From Bryobacterales bacterium (lineage in GTDB: Bacteria > Acidobacteriota > Terriglobia > Bryobacterales > Bryobacteraceae), in NCBI GenBank assembly GCA_019261985.1, contig JAFAQY010000043.1, positions 1 through 33,973 of the forward strand: a stretch of DNA of 33,973 nt, in the 5' to 3' direction. Each line of letters opens with the position of its first letter. Positions within the stretch are counted from its first letter, which is position 1. Position numbers and translations under genes: made by a program. Under the pieces are notes generated by a model. That model worked only from the letters and a program-made list of their open reading frames with translations. It was not told the DNA's origin and made no database searches. Of this stretch, positions 8,036 to 14,990 are shown piece by piece.

Positions 8036-9410
8036 GGCGTCGCGATATCGGGACTATGCATTTCCGCTCGCCATCGCCGTAAGCTCGGGTTTAGGCGCTG
8101 CGGCTTCGCGGTCGCCGTCCGCGGCATTGATTGCGATCGCATGCATGGCTGCGGCGCCGATCCTGTGGTGTGCGTTCGCTGCGCCTGTTCGATGGCCTTT
8201 GTTATTCTGCGCGGCGGCGATTCTCTCGCCTCCCGTTTCGATTGGCGGCTTCCAGGCGCACCCCGCGATTATCGTCGCGGCGGCGGGAGTTTTGGGGGGC
8301 TTGGCGAACCTTAACCGCTGGTCGATTCGATCGACAGCTCTGAATTTCTCGCTAGGCGCGGTGCTCGCCTCCTCGGGAATGAGCCTCGGGTTCGCGGCAC
8401 TTTATTCGGGGTGGTTGATCGCCGCGGGGTCCGCCGCGCGATGGCTGTTGTTGGCGGCCGCGATCTATGTTTATTTCACTTCATCACAGGGGCCCGGTCA
8501 TCGACATGCGGCCCAGGCGGACACGACAGCGCGCTGGTTGTTTTGGATCGCCCTTGCAGCGGCCCTCTTCGGCTGCATTGACTTCCTGTATCAATTGCCG
8601 GCGCCGGCCGGATTCGGCGCGCAGTTTATTTGGCTCGATTCCGGCGTCTACCGCCGAGCTCAAGGCTTCTTCTATGATGCGAGCGCGCTGGGAAATCTCT
8701 GCGCCTTGTTTGTAGTGATGAGCGTAGCAGCACTGATGAGCAAGAAAATCCTGCCGCGGCCCGTTTCGGCGCTCGGTCTGGTGGTCTTCCTCGCCGCGCT
8801 GCTGCTATCGTACTCGCGAGGAGCATTGGGCGCCGCGGCGATCGGATGTTTGGCGTTGCTGTTGCTCGACTGTAAAACATGGGGTAAGCGGCGGATTGTG
8901 ATCGCCGTGGCCACCCTGGTTGCGATTACGGGGGCGGCCTTCGCTCTGGTGCTTCCCGAATTTGCCTCTACATACATCGCGAGATTCTCCTTCAGCTCCG
9001 GCGCGGGTGCAACGCCCGAGCGCTTTTTTTCCGGGAGGCTTGAAACCTGGCGCGCCGCCGCGGCCTTCCTGGCGGCGCATCCTTGGGAGCTCGTGTTCGG
9101 GATCGGCTACAAAACGCTGCCGTATACGCGGCACTTGGGACGCCCGCTGATTGCGGACAACATGTATCTGTCCACGTTAATGGAAACGGGCCTGTTCGGA
9201 CTGCTCGCGTTATTAGCTTTGAATATCGCGATTCTTCGCGCCGGCTTCCGCGGCGCCCGGCGCGGCTCGTTCTTCGGCAAATGGATCTTTTGTTTTTGGC
9301 TTGGCGAGATGTTCCATATGTTCCTCGCAGACGTTCTCACCTTTTGGCGAGTGCTGCCGGTGTTCTTTTGGGTGCTCGCGCAGGTAATGAATGAAGATAC
9401 TCCTGGTTGA
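8019..9410 (+). CDS. Second O-antigen ligase/polymerase-like membrane protein
   Basis: This 463-residue polytopic protein starts at a GTG inside the end of the Wzz-like gene. It has roughly ten to twelve hydrophobic segments. The Wzy_C-like core includes LLLSYSRGALGAAAIG and, in the large loop, a FGIGYKTLPYTRHLGRPLIADNMYLSTLMETGLFGLLALL segment, typical of exopolysaccharide polymerases (G.G......DN.YL....E.G..G). Unlike the protein at 5078-6907 it has no TPR tail. Placed directly after the chain-length protein it is the better candidate for the polymerase, leaving the other as ligase or a second polymerase (inference). It overlaps the glycosyltransferase by 20 bases. Confidence 0.83.
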   Translation: MAAVVEASRYRDYAFPLAIAVSSGLGAAASRSPSAALIAIACMAAAPILWCAFAAPVRWPLLFCAAAILSPPVSIGGFQAHPAIIVAAAGVLGGLANLNRWSIRSTALNFSLGAVLASSGMSLGFAALYSGWLIAAGSAARWLLLAAAIYVYFTSSQGPGHRHAAQADTTARWLFWIALAAALFGCIDFLYQLPAPAGFGAQFIWLDSGVYRRAQGFFYDASALGNLCALFVVMSVAALMSKKILPRPVSALGLVVFLAALLLSYSRGALGAAAIGCLALLLLDCKTWGKRRIVIAVATLVAITGAAFALVLPEFASTYIARFSFSSGAGATPERFFSGRLETWRAAAAFLAAHPWELVFGIGYKTLPYTRHLGRPLIADNMYLSTLMETGLFGLLALLALNIAILRAGFRGARRGSFFGKWIFCFWLGEMFHMFLADVLTFWRVLPVFFWVLAQVMNEDTPG

Positions 9411-10530
9411 CCAGTTCGGCGAGATCGGCGGTGCGCAGCGCTGCCTGCTGGAAGCCGCGGCGGGGTTTCGGGACCGCGGATGGGAACTGGCCGCGGCCGT
9501 ACCCGCCGGAAGCCCGCTGACCGCGGCATTGGCGCGGCATTGCCGCCGGGTGCACGGAATCCTCTGCGGGCCGTTCCGTTCTTCCACAAAGAGACTGGAT
9601 GATGGACTTCGATTCGCGGCTCAAGTTCCGCTGCAGGCGGCGATCCTTGCCCGATTGGTCAGACGCGAGCACGTTGACGTTGTTTACGTGAATGGACCCA
9701 GACTGCTGCCCGCAGCATGTCTGGCGCGCATGGGCCGGGCGGTAATCTACCATGCACATTGGATGCCATCTCAACAATCCGCATCTAAAATCGCCCGCGT
9801 GGCGCTGAACTGGAGCAGCGCGAGTGTAATCGTTCCGTCGCGCCTTGCCGTGCAGTGGCTCGGGAGTTCTGTCCGGCGCGAACGCACTTTCACGATTTAT
9901 AACGGCGTGGCATCGGGTGTGGCGGAAGCTCGCCGTAGCGAGTCGATCGCGCATATCGCGGTGCTGGGGCGAATTTCGCCGGAGAAAGGTCAACTTGAAT
10001 TCGCGCGCGCGGCCCGCATTGTTTGCGAGAGAATCCGCGGTTTGCGGTTTACCATTTGTGGCGCGCCGATGTTTGCCGATCGCGAGTACGTCGATCAGGT
10101 GCGAGGTTGCGCGCAGGGCGCGGTTCAGTTTCAAGAATGGACCCAGGATGCGCCCAAATTTTTGAGCGGAATCGATCTGCTTGTGGTACCGTCGCTCAAC
10201 GATCACATTCCGAGGGTGATTCTAGAGGCGTTCGCAGCCGGCGTTCCCGTACTGGCCTTTCCTTCCGGTGCAATTCCGGAACTGGTTGTGCATGGTGAAA
10301 CGGGATTATTGGTAAAGGAACGGACGCCAGAGGCGCTAGCCGAAGCGATTCTTGCCGCCGTGGCAAAGCCCGATGCGCTTAGTGAAATGGCGGCGCGCGC
10401 ACACCGGCTCTGGCGGGAACGTTATACTCTAGGCCGGTTCCAAGCGGAAATCTGCGATGCAGTGGAAGTCGTATACGAGCGGCGCCACCGGAATCCGCTC
10501 AAGAGCGCGCGGGCCAGAGCGGCGGCGTGA
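9391..10530 (+). CDS. GT4-type glycosyltransferase
   Basis: This 379-residue protein has the two-domain GT-B layout. Its N-terminal domain starts MKILLVDQFGEIGGAQRCLLE (GGA motif) and contains VVYVNGPRLLP and YHAHWMPS. Its C-terminal domain starts near residue 187 with IAVLGRISPEKGQLEFARAA, a typical GT4 donor-domain entry, and has LVVPSLNDHIPRVILEAFAAGVPVLAFPSGAIPELV, which matches the conserved E...EA.A.G.PV region except that the first acidic position is an Asp. It probably transfers an activated sugar to the lipid-linked repeat unit in the cytoplasm. Its 3' end overlaps the convergent NTP_transf_5-like gene by 109 bases. Donor and acceptor are unknown. Confidence 0.9.
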   Translation: MKILLVDQFGEIGGAQRCLLEAAAGFRDRGWELAAAVPAGSPLTAALARHCRRVHGILCGPFRSSTKRLDDGLRFAAQVPLQAAILARLVRREHVDVVYVNGPRLLPAACLARMGRAVIYHAHWMPSQQSASKIARVALNWSSASVIVPSRLAVQWLGSSVRRERTFTIYNGVASGVAEARRSESIAHIAVLGRISPEKGQLEFARAARIVCERIRGLRFTICGAPMFADREYVDQVRGCAQGAVQFQEWTQDAPKFLSGIDLLVVPSLNDHIPRVILEAFAAGVPVLAFPSGAIPELVVHGETGLLVKERTPEALAEAILAAVAKPDALSEMAARAHRLWRERYTLGRFQAEICDAVEVVYERRHRNPLKSARARAAA

Positions 10531-11546
10531 TACCCGAGACGCTCGAAAAAGCCGGCGTGTTGGTGGGGAAGACGGAATGGAGTTAGCCGGCGGCGCAGCA
10601 CAGCCGCGCGGTCATACCATTTTTCGAGCAGCATCAAATGCAGCCAGATCGCGTCCTTATTCGGGGTAATCAGGTTTTCAATCGGGGACCAGGCGAACTG
10701 GTTGAACCAGGCATCGATCTTGGGCGGTAGTCCGGGCAGAACTACCGGCGAACCGAACCATGCGGCTGCGAATCGAAATCCGCAAAGCTCCAGCAGGTCT
10801 GGATTCTGGGGCGGGATGGAAACGCAGGCCAGTTCGAATGCGTGTGCCGGGCGCGCATCGTTCCGCAACACATGTCGCAAGACGTGTAAAGAGGCAAAGC
10901 GGATGCGGTCTATTTCGGAAAGAGCCGGGATTGTAAGGCAGTTTATTTTGAGAACAGTTTTATGCCGCCAAACTTGCGGCATATCGACAAGGATTCGGTC
11001 GTGGGCCGGATGCCAAAGCGAATCGTGCAACTCGATCGAAATCGGTACGTCCGGATCGAAGTAATCTCCACGCCATTTCCACTCGGATGGTTTCACCAAT
11101 GGGCGCGAATGTTCGGCGGACAAGGAGCGTTCGCCGTGAGAGCGATAACCGGCTTCGAACAAGGCCCGGGTTGCCGATTCGCGGTCCTCCGGGCGGCACA
11201 AGATGTCCAGATCGTATTGGACACGGTCCTCGGGCGAGATCCCAAAAACATTTTGATGGGTGAAGCCTTTGAGGAGCAGGAACTCGATGCCCGCGGTGGT
11301 TAGGATTTCGGCGACTTCGTAATACGCGGTGCGCAGGCGCCCGCGCTTGCTAAGGTTCTTCGCACGACGCAATTGGATTTGATCCTGAATATGCGCGGGC
11401 AGACCGTCCACGTGGCGCAGATACAGGGTTAGTTGGAAACGGTCGGTGAAAGCTAGGAGTGCATTCCAATCCACGTCGTAAGGACAAGCTGAAGCTTGTC
11501 CTACTGCTAGCATTTGGAAGGCGGCGCGGATGTGGGGCGGGATCAT
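10422..11546 (-). CDS. NTP_transf_5-like nucleotidyltransferase-fold protein
   Basis: The 374-residue protein resembles the uncharacterised nucleotidyltransferase family PF14907: helix-rich N-terminus, AGIEFLLLKGFT (about 85-96), then VQYDLDILCRPED (109-121) with the Asp-x-Asp pair (D112, D114) expected to bind metal, and later ISIELHDSLWHP. The family is often found in capsule or exopolysaccharide loci, but its substrate is not established as far as I know. Its ATG overlaps the stop of the HprK-like kinase gene as ATGA, so the two are translationally coupled. Residues 15-22 (VGQASACP) are encoded by a perfect 10-2-10 palindrome (11481-11502) and look like an in-frame repeat insertion. Confidence 0.78.
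   Translation of the reverse strand: MIPPHIRAAFQMLAVGQASACPYDVDWNALLAFTDRFQLTLYLRHVDGLPAHIQDQIQLRRAKNLSKRGRLRTAYYEVAEILTTAGIEFLLLKGFTHQNVFGISPEDRVQYDLDILCRPEDRESATRALFEAGYRSHGERSLSAEHSRPLVKPSEWKWRGDYFDPDVPISIELHDSLWHPAHDRILVDMPQVWRHKTVLKINCLTIPALSEIDRIRFASLHVLRHVLRNDARPAHAFELACVSIPPQNPDLLELCGFRFAAAWFGSPVVLPGLPPKIDAWFNQFAWSPIENLITPNKDAIWLHLMLLEKWYDRAAVLRRRLTPFRLPHQHAGFFERLGYHAAALARALLSGFRWRRSYTTSTASQISAWNRPRV
11481..11502. repeat. Perfect palindrome inside the NTP_transf_5-like gene
   Basis: Ten-base arms (AGGACAAGCT and its complement) surround a two-base centre. Read on the - strand together with the preceding bases it begins GTAGGACAAGC, a relative of the GTGGGGCAGGC element at 20926-20966, and is translated as V-G-Q-A-S-A-C-P. 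It is in frame and introduces no stop. Confidence 0.75.
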
Positions 11547-12427
11547 ATCAGGTTTTCAATTGCGTGCGCGGCGTCATCGGCGTGTTCGTATTCGAGAAGC
11601 AACGGTGAATCGATTACGCTGCAAAGATGATGCTCGGCTCGGGTTGTGTCTCGCGGACGGAGATATTTGAGGAAGTACTCGACGGCCGCGTCTTTATCGA
11701 AATGGAGCCGGGCGACCGGACCTGGTCTGCGCCTGAGAAAGACGCATTGGCCAATGACCGCCGATCGCATCGTCTTTAACCCGTGCGCTGAAGCATCGAT
11801 ATCAATGGCCTGCTTTCCATTCGGCGCCGTTTGCGCGGGAAGCTCGGCGAGCGAGGGAAAAAGCTTGCGCGCCGGCGGGCGGAGGCGAATTGTCGTCGAG
11901 GCTCCAACCCCAATGCGAGCGCATCCCGACGCCAAATGGACCGCATCGTCCGATACGAGCGTCAGGCCTCGGCGCGCGCACGCGTAAGCCAGAGAACTCT
12001 TGCCCGCTCCCGAGTCGCCGCACAGGAGAACGCCCGCGCCGGCACGGCTGACGCACGCGGCATGGAGCGGCGTGAAGAAAATTGCATCGAGTGCTGTTAA
12101 AACCAGAGCCTCCAATAAGTGATGGCGAAACAGCGCTGTGCCGAGCGCATCCGCTGTGCAGTTGACGCATCCCTTGCGTTCGCGTGGATCGAATTCCGCG
12201 TAATTCGATTCATCGGCGTAGAAGAAGAGCGATCCCGAGGTCGAGCTGAACGCAGGCTTCGAGCGCGGGGGTGGCCCGGGGCGAATCGTGGCGGTTATTT
12301 CAATGTGCGCCACATCGAACAGCGGAGGCCAGGAACCCCAGAGCGCGGCGGCTTCATTCAGCACCTCAGGCGATTCCGTGGCGATCCGCACTGGATAGCC
12401 CAACGGGAAAAGTGTCGCGGCAGGCAT
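11543..12427 (-). CDS. HprK-like serine kinase / P-loop ATPase of an exopolysaccharide locus
   Basis: The 294-residue protein has a Walker A motif GDSGAGKSS (137-145), followed by ARRGLTLVSDDAVHL, where the SDD (159-161) matches the acidic metal site seen in HPr kinase/phosphorylase-like proteins. The N-terminal third (1-120) is not the usual HPr kinase domain. The later segment (IRLRPPARKLFP...DIDA...RSAVIGQCVFLRRRPGP) fits the HprK-related proteins seen near polysaccharide and peptide-modification loci. It may phosphorylate a protein or small molecule, but no HPr or PTS gene is present. It abuts the flippase gene with no gap and overlaps the NTP_transf_5-like gene as ATGA, so the three form one leftward operon. 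Confidence 0.78.
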   Translation of the reverse strand: MPAATLFPLGYPVRIATESPEVLNEAAALWGSWPPLFDVAHIEITATIRPGPPPRSKPAFSSTSGSLFFYADESNYAEFDPRERKGCVNCTADALGTALFRHHLLEALVLTALDAIFFTPLHAACVSRAGAGVLLCGDSGAGKSSLAYACARRGLTLVSDDAVHLASGCARIGVGASTTIRLRPPARKLFPSLAELPAQTAPNGKQAIDIDASAHGLKTMRSAVIGQCVFLRRRPGPVARLHFDKDAAVEYFLKYLRPRDTTRAEHHLCSVIDSPLLLEYEHADDAAHAIENLI

Positions 12428-13852
12428 CTAGCGTGGCTCCATGAACAACTTTGGCTCGCGGCGGTAAAGCAATACGGTTAAGCCCACGAGAGAAACGATC
12501 TGAACGAAAACGGTAGCTAAGGCAATCCCGGCGACCCCCAGGTAGCGTGAAAAAACTAAATCGAGCACAACACCGGAGATCAGAGCCAGAACACCTATTC
12601 GCGCGAGCAACGCATTCGCGGAAATCGCCGATGCGAGTCGCGCGCCGATCGCCAGCAGCAGAGCGAAGGGGAGTTGCAGGAGCGAGAAGCGCTGCACGTG
12701 AGCCACAAGCCGCGCGGAGTCATGATGGAAAGCTCCGCGTTCGAATAAGACTCGTATTAAAGCCTCGGAGCCGCGAATGCACCCCGCTGCAAGCAAGAAC
12801 GCTATCGCGGCGGATGCCGCGCCACATATCAGAACGGTAGCGCGAACGCGCGCCCAATCTCGCGCCGAAGCCAAATGCGATAGAACCGGCAAGATCGTAA
12901 CGCCGATTGGCATCGCAATCACTTGCAGCATCACCGTAGTTAGCCGGGTGCCGTATACAAAGGCCGACACCTGACCGGGACCAAGCCTGCCGGCGATGGA
13001 CTGATCTATCAACACGCATGCCGAGGACAAACCCGAGCTCGCCAGCAGCGGCAGGTACTGCCTGGCGATCCCCGCCATCGCAGGATTGCGCCACTTGCGC
13101 CAATGCGGCACGACCGGATATCCCAGGCGCGATGCCGCGATCGCCAGGGCGAAACATTCGAGTGCAACTCCGGCAACTGTGCCGATGCATAGGACGCCAA
13201 CGCCCGAGCGCCGCGTGAACGCATAAAGACATGCGATACACATGAACGGAGATGCGATCGGGGCAATCGCCGGCAGTGCAAATAATCCGTGCGCATTCAG
13301 CACCGCGCGCCAGACCGCGCTGCACGCGCTCATCGGCAACCAGCACAGGAGCCCTAAGAACAGCACCGTCGTCAGCCGGAGCTTTTCTTCCGGAAAACCT
13401 CCCGCGGCGAACGGCATCAGCCAGTGACTGGAGGCGGCGAGTGCTCCCGTTATTATGAGCATGATTGTTGCCGCCGAGGACAGGGCGGAATCCGCCAATT
13501 CCCGCCCCCCCGTGGGGCCCTCTGCTTCGCGAGCCCGTACCAGTTGAGGCACCAGCGCTCCGGTGAGGCTTGCGCCTATTAAATCGGCGACGAAAGACGG
13601 CAACAAGAATGCGATAAGAAATGCATCCAGTTCATCGCCGGCGCCGAAGAATCGCGCCATGAAAATCGTCTTCCCCGCCCCGGCAAGTTTGGCGGCCGAC
13701 GTGAGAACGCCAACGGTGAGGGTATGAGTGAATAACTGAGTGCGAGAACCTTCTTCCTTCGCGCGTGCCAGCCGATTGGCAACCGGCTGCAGGTTGGCAA
13801 CCTGCCCCACAGTGGTTAATGACTGTGCCGCGCCGGTTAACGGAACAGTCAT
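12428..13852 (-). CDS. MurJ/MviN-like lipid flippase of the exopolysaccharide locus
   Basis: This polytopic protein of about 474 residues follows the MurJ/MviN pattern: LTVGVLTSAAKLAGAGKTIFMARFFGAGDELDAFLIAFLLPSFVADL at the start of the membrane part, then about 12-14 hydrophobic segments to a C-terminal LLYRREPKLF. MOP-superfamily members flip lipid-linked precursors, so here it may flip the glycan repeat unit rather than lipid II (inference). The ATG at 13852 is used; an in-frame GTG at 13864 also exists. About 40 residues precede the family-typical start, and part of them (VGQVANLQPVANRLA) is encoded by a palindromic repeat at 13770-13810. A GTG at 13810 inside the repeat is another possible start. 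No clear Shine-Dalgarno sequence settles it. Confidence 0.85.
   Translation of the reverse strand: MTVPLTGAAQSLTTVGQVANLQPVANRLARAKEEGSRTQLFTHTLTVGVLTSAAKLAGAGKTIFMARFFGAGDELDAFLIAFLLPSFVADLIGASLTGALVPQLVRAREAEGPTGGRELADSALSSAATIMLIITGALAASSHWLMPFAAGGFPEEKLRLTTVLFLGLLCWLPMSACSAVWRAVLNAHGLFALPAIAPIASPFMCIACLYAFTRRSGVGVLCIGTVAGVALECFALAIAASRLGYPVVPHWRKWRNPAMAGIARQYLPLLASSGLSSACVLIDQSIAGRLGPGQVSAFVYGTRLTTVMLQVIAMPIGVTILPVLSHLASARDWARVRATVLICGAASAAIAFLLAAGCIRGSEALIRVLFERGAFHHDSARLVAHVQRFSLLQLPFALLLAIGARLASAISANALLARIGVLALISGVVLDLVFSRYLGVAGIALATVFVQIVSLVGLTVLLYRREPKLFMEPR
13770..13810. repeat. Short member of the GTGGGG palindromic repeat family inside the flippase reading frame
   Basis: Two adjacent palindromes are present: 13770-13788 (AGCCGATT-GGC-AACCGGCT, one mismatch) and 13789-13805 (GCAGGTT-GGC-AACCTGC, perfect), followed by the terminal CCCCAC (13805-13810). 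Compared with the 110-bp copies, only one end is present. It is translated in frame as VGQVANLQPVANRL at the N-terminus of the flippase. Confidence 0.78.
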
Positions 13853-13856
13853 AACC
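13814..13856. promoter_or_regulatory. Inverted repeat at the divergent flippase/glycosyltransferase starts
   Basis: The arms GGTTAATGACTGT (13814-13826) and ACAGTCATAACC (13845-13856) are complementary over 12 pairs with a single-base bulge, separated by 18 bases. The right arm covers the flippase ATG (13850-13852) and lies 10 bases before the GTG of the glycosyltransferase gene. It could be an operator for both directions or an RNA hairpin. Nothing in the sequence identifies a regulator. Confidence 0.4.
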
Positions 13857-13866
13857 AGCAGCACAC

Positions 13867-14982
13867 GTGCGCGTTGCCATCGTCCACTATTGGTTACTCG
13901 GGATGCGAGGCGGAGAAGCCGTCATCGAATCGCTGTGCCGCATGTTTCCGGACGCGGACCTTTACACGCTCTTCTACGATCCGGAGCGCGTTTCCGAAGT
14001 GATCCGGTCGCACAGAGTCACTCCGTCGTACCTGAACCCGCTGCGAAGATTCTACCGGTCGTTGTTGCCGTGGATGCCGGCTGCGCTTGAGAGCTTCGAT
14101 CTGCGCGGATACGATCTCGTCATCAGCAGCGAATCGGGACCGGCTAAGGGCGCGCTAACCCCTGCGAGCGCGCGCCATGTCTGTTATTGCCATACGCCGA
14201 TGCGCTATCTTTGGGAGCTTTATCCGGACTACCTGAACGAATGGACGCATAACGGCCTTAAGCGCATGCTTATCCGATCGGCGGCAAAGCGGCTGCGGCT
14301 TTGGGATTATGCGTCATCCGCGAGAGTAGATCGCTTTATTGCCAATAGCGGCAACGTGCGGCAGCGAATTTGGAAAACCTACCGGCGAGATTCCGACGTG
14401 GTCTATCCTCCCGTGGCGGTCGAGACGTTTTTTCATCGTCCCGCGGAAGATTATTTCTTGGCCGTGGCGGAGTTGGTTTCATACAAGCGGCTCGAGCATG
14501 CCGTCCGGGTATTCTCGCGGACGGGGCGAAAGCTGCGAGTTGTGGGAGATGGGCCGGAGTACAAGAATTTGAAGCAGCGGGCCGGGCGCACGATTGAATT
14601 CTGCGGACGTGTTCCGGCTTCGGAGCTGAGGGAGTTGTACGCGCGGTCGCGCGCGCTGATTATGCCGGGTGAAGAAGATTTCGGCATCACGATTGTGGAA
14701 GCCTTAGCCAGCGGCAAGCCCGTGGTCGGGCTCGCCAGGGGCGGACTGCTGGAAATTGCATCGCTTGCGACATCACCGTGTTGTGTACTTTACCCCACCG
14801 CGTCGGAAGACGACCTCGAGAAGAGTCTCAGGCGCTTCGATGCGTGTGAAACGGAGTTCGTCCCTCTCCGGCTGCAGACTTTTGCACAGCGCTTTTCGGA
14901 AAAGCAGTTCGAAGAGAGCATGTGGGCGGTTTTACAATCGGCTGACCGCGCGTCCGAGCCTGTTCCCGATTCTTTCGTCTGA
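13867..14982 (+). CDS. GT4-type glycosyltransferase heading the radical SAM operon
   Basis: This 371-residue GT-B protein starts at GTG 13867 (MRVAIVHYWLLGMRGGEAVIESLCRMFPDADLYTLFYDP), a start typical of WbaZ-like mannosyl/rhamnosyltransferases. It contains VCYCHTPMRYLWELYPDY and FIANSGNV near the domain boundary. The donor domain has VVGDGPE.K.L and MPGEEDFGITIVEALASGKPVVGLARGGLLEI, including the E-x7-E motif. It is the first gene of a + strand operon reaching 23824 and lies 8 bases before the first radical SAM gene, which links that operon to glycan assembly. The start lies only 14 bases from the divergent flippase ATG, so its promoter must overlap coding sequence. Confidence 0.9.
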   Translation: MRVAIVHYWLLGMRGGEAVIESLCRMFPDADLYTLFYDPERVSEVIRSHRVTPSYLNPLRRFYRSLLPWMPAALESFDLRGYDLVISSESGPAKGALTPASARHVCYCHTPMRYLWELYPDYLNEWTHNGLKRMLIRSAAKRLRLWDYASSARVDRFIANSGNVRQRIWKTYRRDSDVVYPPVAVETFFHRPAEDYFLAVAELVSYKRLEHAVRVFSRTGRKLRVVGDGPEYKNLKQRAGRTIEFCGRVPASELRELYARSRALIMPGEEDFGITIVEALASGKPVVGLARGGLLEIASLATSPCCVLYPTASEDDLEKSLRRFDACETEFVPLRLQTFAQRFSEKQFEESMWAVLQSADRASEPVPDSFV

Positions 14983-14990
14983 AGGTCGAA

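Noticed and set aside
9337-10206. 289-residue - strand open frame opposite the first glycosyltransferase
   Set aside because: Composition is typical of a shadow frame, and the + strand has intact GT4 motifs.
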